From Flammeovirgaceae bacterium (GTDB lineage: Bacteria; Bacteroidota; Bacteroidia; Cytophagales; Cyclobacteriaceae), in the NCBI GenBank assembly GCA_003229495.1, contig QIEB01000129.1, positions 1 to 9,164 on the forward strand: a stretch of DNA of 9,164 nt. Reading direction: 5' to 3'. Positions 6,449-9,164 of this stretch are shown here, in pieces. Each line of letters starts with the position of its first letter. The stretch's first letter is position 1. The translations under genes and the position numbers were made by a program. The notes beneath the pieces are model-generated. The model was not told the DNA's origin, made no database searches, and saw only the letters and a list, made by a program, of their open reading frames with translations.

Positions 6449-7174
6449 ATGAGAAAATTGCCCTTTTTAGTAGCACTGATAGGTTTTTTAAGTTTACATG
6501 TGTCAGGGCAGCAGGTCGCCAACATCACCGCAAATCAACTGGATGAAACTATTGTACGGGTAGCGTATGATCTAAACGGAGAGGTACCCGGTCAGTTATT
6601 TACGGTTAGACTTTATAGTTCTACTAATCAATTTAGCTTTCCATTGGAATATGTAGATGGCTATGTTGGAGAACAGGTGGAGGCGGGAATAAATAAATTT
6701 ATTGACTGGGATATTAGTAAAGAGTTGGTGGCATACGCAGGAGAGTTAACCTTTGAAGTTAGAGCGGAATTAACATTTACTCCCATTAGTGTGGCATTCC
6801 CTGAGAAAAATACCATAACCCGGGGAAAGCAACATATTATTACCTGGAGGGGAACCAATACCGGTGAACATGTGGATATTCAGCTATACCGCGATGGTAG
6901 GAAGATTAGTACCATATCCAATACTATTAACGATGGACAGTATGAATGGGCGGTCCCTTCTTCAACTAAACCTGGAAAGGGTTATTCTGTTAAGATAAAT
7001 AGTACCTCTTCCAGCCAGACAGACACAGGTACAGAGTTCTCGATACATCGAAAAATACCTTTACTGCTTAAACTGCTCCCCTTTGCAATTATCACACCCA
7101 TCGTGATTACCCTAACGGATGAAGGACCTGTAGAGCCAAAAGTATTACCAGCGCCACCAAATACCCCTAATTAA
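6449..7174 (+). CDS. Exported two-domain beta-sandwich protein with C-terminal membrane segment
   Basis: A 241-residue protein of unknown function. Residues 1-21 are a signal peptide (MRKLPFLVALIGFLSL...SGQ). Residues about 22-110 (ITANQLDETIVRVAYDLNGE ... IDWDISKELVAYAGELTFEVRAE) resemble a beta-rich module that I recall ahead of sulfatase-modifying or caspase-like domains in Bacteroidota exported proteins. Residues about 112-199 resemble the Kre9/KNH-type Ig-like domain (Ser-Thr-rich membrane-anchored family): ISVAFPEKNTITRGKQHIITW, then IQLYRDGRKI, YEWAVPSS and GYSVKINSTSSSQTDTGTEF. A hydrophobic stretch at about 203-223 follows basic HRK. The tail EGPVEPKVLPAPPNTPN is proline-rich. The membrane segment suggests anchoring with both domains on the periplasmic or outer face. 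No catalytic motif is seen. The gene lies 15 bases upstream of the large repeat protein and is very likely co-transcribed with it, so a role in its export, anchoring or assembly is possible but unproven. Confidence 0.75.
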   Translation: MRKLPFLVALIGFLSLHVSGQQVANITANQLDETIVRVAYDLNGEVPGQLFTVRLYSSTNQFSFPLEYVDGYVGEQVEAGINKFIDWDISKELVAYAGELTFEVRAELTFTPISVAFPEKNTITRGKQHIITWRGTNTGEHVDIQLYRDGRKISTISNTINDGQYEWAVPSSTKPGKGYSVKINSTSSSQTDTGTEFSIHRKIPLLLKLLPFAIITPIVITLTDEGPVEPKVLPAPPNTPN

Positions 7175-7189
7175 CGTCCAGTGATTAAA

Positions 7190-9164
7190 ATGGAAATAAA
7201 GAGGTTTGGCATAGCATTACTATCTTTCCTGCTGCTCGGCGTTCCAGGACTGGCTCAGGTGGTAGACTTCACTTTGGCATCTCAGAGCGGATTAGAATCT
7301 GTGGGGACATTTACAGTAACTGTTCAGCTTGATGTTGCATCGGGATCTAATATTGACGTTCCATTTACTTTGGCCGGGTCCGCTACTGAAGGGCCTGTAG
7401 ATGATTATACCATAACCACCAGTCCGGTAACTATTGCTGCTGGCCAACTGACTACTGATATAGTAATTACTGTAAATGATGATGCCCAAACGGAAAGCAG
7501 TGAAACTGTTGAGATCACTCTGGGTGCTCCTTCATTAGGCAGTTTAGGGACCATTACTGTTCATACTGCAACCATCAATGACAACGACACACCCCCGGTG
7601 GTCATCATCACCGCCCCAATAGATGGATTTACTGTGGATTTCGGCACCAACCTGACATTTAACGGAACGGCCACAGATACGGAGGATGGAGACATTTCAG
7701 GTAGTTTAAGTTGGAGCTCGGATCTGGATGGAAGTATTGGTAGCGGGGCATCATTCAGCACCACCAGTTTGACAGTTGGCACCCATGTGATCACTGCTAG
7801 CGTAACGGACAGCGGTGGCTTGCCAGGCAGCGATAATATTACGGTGACCATAAACAATACACCCCCGGTGGTCATCATCACCGCCCCGGCAGATGGCACT
7901 TCTGTAGATTTCGGCACCAACCTAACATTTAGCGGAACAGCCACAGATACTGAGGACGGAGACCTATCAGGTAGTTTAAGTTGGAGTTCGGATTTGGATG
8001 GAATTATTGGCAGCGGGGCATCATTCAGTACCACCAGTTTGACAGTTGGCACCCATGTGATCACTGCTAGCGTAACGGACAGCGGGGGACTGCCGGGCAG
8101 CGATGTAGTAAACGTGACGGTGACAGCCCCCAATACTGCACCTACAGTCACCATAACGGCCCCGGCAGATGGCACTTCTGTAGATTTCGGCACCAACCTA
8201 ACATTTAGTGGGACGGCCATAGATACCGAGGATGGAGACCTATCAGGTAGTCTAAGTTGGAGTTCGGATTTGGATGGAATTATTGGCAGCGGGGCATCAT
8301 TCAGCACCACCAGTTTGACAGTTGGCACCCATGTGATCACTGCCAGCGTAACGGACAGCGGTAGCTTGTCAGGCAGTGACAATATTACGGTGACCATAAA
8401 CAATACTGCACCTACAGTCACCATAACGGCCCCGGCAGATGGCACTTCTGAGCAAATGGGTGCCAGTATCACTTTTGCCGGCACCGCCGACGATGCAGAA
8501 GACGGGGACTTGTCAGCCGGCATATCATGGGAATCTGATCTTGACGGAAACATAGGAAATGAAGCATCATTTAGCAGTACCATCCTATCGGTGGGTACTC
8601 ATATCATTACCGCTACCGCCCAGGATGGCGGAGGGCTGGAAGGAAATGATGTTATAATTGTAGAAATTACCAATACACCCCCAACTGTGACCATAACTGA
8701 ACCAGCTGATGGCACCTCAGTGGAGGAAGGCACCAATTTAACATTTGCTGCAACCGCCAACGACACGGAAGAAGGGGATTTATCTCCTGGCTTAACATGG
8801 ATGGCCAGCTTGGATGGAGGCATTGGATCAGGAGCCTCATTTAGTACCAGCTCGCTATCAGTGGGCACACAAAGTATTACCGCTAGTGTATCGGATGCTG
8901 GCGGCTTGATGGGGAACGATGCAGTTACCGTGACTGTAACAGCTCCAAATGCGGCTCCTACGGTTACCATAACAGCCCCTGCAGATGGTACATCGGTAGA
9001 CTTCGGCACCAACCTGACATTTAGTGGGACGGCTGTTGACCCGGAGCAGGGCAATTTAGCTGGAAGTTTGAGTTGGACCTCGGATCTGGATGGGGGAATC
9101 GGCAGTGGTGCTTCATTCAGCCTTACCAGTTTGACGGTGGGCACCCATGTGATCACTGCCAGTG
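7190..9164 (+). CDS. Large secreted Calx-beta / Ig-like repeat protein, probable adhesin (3' end outside window)
   Basis: An uninterrupted frame of 658 codons from the ATG at 7190 to the right edge, with no stop reached, so the protein is larger. Residues 1-22 are a signal peptide (MEIKRFGIALLSFLLLGVPGLA, cleavage likely before Gln23). Residues about 23-133 form one Calx-beta domain, with the hallmarks ATEGPVDDYTI, AAGQLTTDIVITVNDDAQTE, SSETVEITLG and a closing TATINDND. From residue 135 on there are at least six tandem Ig-like/PKD-like units, each starting APTVTITAPADG and containing EDGDLSGSLSWSSDLDG and VGTHVITASVTDSGG. The many Asp residues in the EDGD and DLDG loops and the Calx-beta domain suggest calcium binding, as known for related surface proteins. 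Expected location is the cell surface, probably by the type IX system; its C-terminal sorting domain would be beyond the window. Enzymatic domains could also follow. The gene appears more GC-rich than its upstream neighbour. Confidence 0.92.
   Translation, partial: MEIKRFGIALLSFLLLGVPGLAQVVDFTLASQSGLESVGTFTVTVQLDVASGSNIDVPFTLAGSATEGPVDDYTITTSPVTIAAGQLTTDIVITVNDDAQTESSETVEITLGAPSLGSLGTITVHTATINDNDTPPVVIITAPIDGFTVDFGTNLTFNGTATDTEDGDISGSLSWSSDLDGSIGSGASFSTTSLTVGTHVITASVTDSGGLPGSDNITVTINNTPPVVIITAPADGTSVDFGTNLTFSGTATDTEDGDLSGSLSWSSDLDGIIGSGASFSTTSLTVGTHVITASVTDSGGLPGSDVVNVTVTAPNTAPTVTITAPADGTSVDFGTNLTFSGTAIDTEDGDLSGSLSWSSDLDGIIGSGASFSTTSLTVGTHVITASVTDSGSLSGSDNITVTINNTAPTVTITAPADGTSEQMGASITFAGTADDAEDGDLSAGISWESDLDGNIGNEASFSSTILSVGTHIITATAQDGGGLEGNDVIIVEITNTPPTVTITEPADGTSVEEGTNLTFAATANDTEEGDLSPGLTWMASLDGGIGSGASFSTSSLSVGTQSITASVSDAGGLMGNDAVTVTVTAPNAAPTVTITAPADGTSVDFGTNLTFSGTAVDPEQGNLAGSLSWTSDLDGGIGSGASFSLTSLTVGTHVITAS
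7592..9164 (+). repeat. Tandem 270/276-base coding repeats (six units, last incomplete)
   Basis: Units within the large surface-protein gene begin at 7592, 7862, 8138, 8408, 8678 and 8954. Lengths are 270, 276, 270, 270 and 276 bases, then at least 211. The six-base difference is two extra residues in the linker: VTVTAPN in the longer units versus TINN or EITN in the shorter ones. Units 1-3 and 6 are close at DNA level, while units 4 and 5 are diverged. Bases 8131-8180 and 8401-8450 are identical (50 of 50), as are 7883-7932 and 8159-8208 (50 of 50). All lengths are multiples of three, so gain or loss of whole units keeps the frame. Confidence 0.93.

Noticed and set aside
7561..8583. 340-codon open frame on the minus strand, with a second one of 185 codons at 8599-9156
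   Set aside because: They are antisense shadows of the repeat array. Each repeat is a multiple of three, so a stop-free antisense frame in one unit is copied into all. The plus-strand reading gives a signal peptide, a Calx-beta domain and coherent Ig repeats; the antisense reading gives a low-complexity Pro/Ser/Val product.
7592..9164. CRISPR or non-coding satellite interpretation of the periodic repeats
   Set aside because: Unit length is about 270 bases with continuous reading frame and protein-level conservation, not short direct repeats with unique spacers.

Overview
The window looks like chromosome of a Bacteroidota bacterium, probably of the Cytophagales/Fulvivirga-like kind. Four things point there: moderately AT-rich genes whose starts lack clear Shine-Dalgarno sequences; promoter boxes of the Bacteroidota type (TTTG, about 20 bases, TAnnTTTG); WbqC, MltG and YbgC-like proteins with wording typical of that phylum; and a large secreted Calx-beta/Ig-repeat protein. 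Genus assignment is inference only.

Layout, left to right. (1) Bases 1-166 hold the 5' part of a minus-strand membrane-protein gene that runs off the left edge. (2) Bases 375-552 hold a compact minus-strand tRNA-Ser(UGA) unit with promoter, tRNA and intrinsic terminator. (3) Bases 580-2967 hold a tightly packed minus-strand operon mltG - YbgC-type thioesterase - yihY/brkB-family membrane protein, with a 1-base and a 23-base overlap between genes. It concerns the cell envelope. (4) A 72-base divergent intergenic region leads to wbqC-like (3040-3663) and then clpC (3777-6305), both on the plus strand. ClpC is a complete two-ring Hsp100 unfoldase with an IGF loop for docking to ClpP. (5) After a hairpin at the clpC stop and a 143-base intergenic region rich in inverted repeats, two plus-strand genes follow 15 bases apart. 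The first is a 241-residue exported protein with two beta-sandwich domains, a C-terminal membrane segment and a proline-rich tail. The second is a large secreted protein starting at 7190, with signal peptide, one Calx-beta domain and at least six tandem ~90-residue Ig-like repeats. It is still open at the right edge.

The left two thirds are ordinary housekeeping genes: tRNA, peptidoglycan chain-terminating transglycosylase, thioesterase and protein quality control. The right third is the accessory part, a probable cell-surface/adhesin locus. Its repeats share identical 50-base blocks, which suggests ongoing duplication or gene conversion. No mobile element, CRISPR array or rRNA was seen. I found no clearly novel enzymatic system. 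The best candidates for a second look are the surface-protein pair and its promoter region, which carries a 17-base palindrome and a CRP-like half-site pair.
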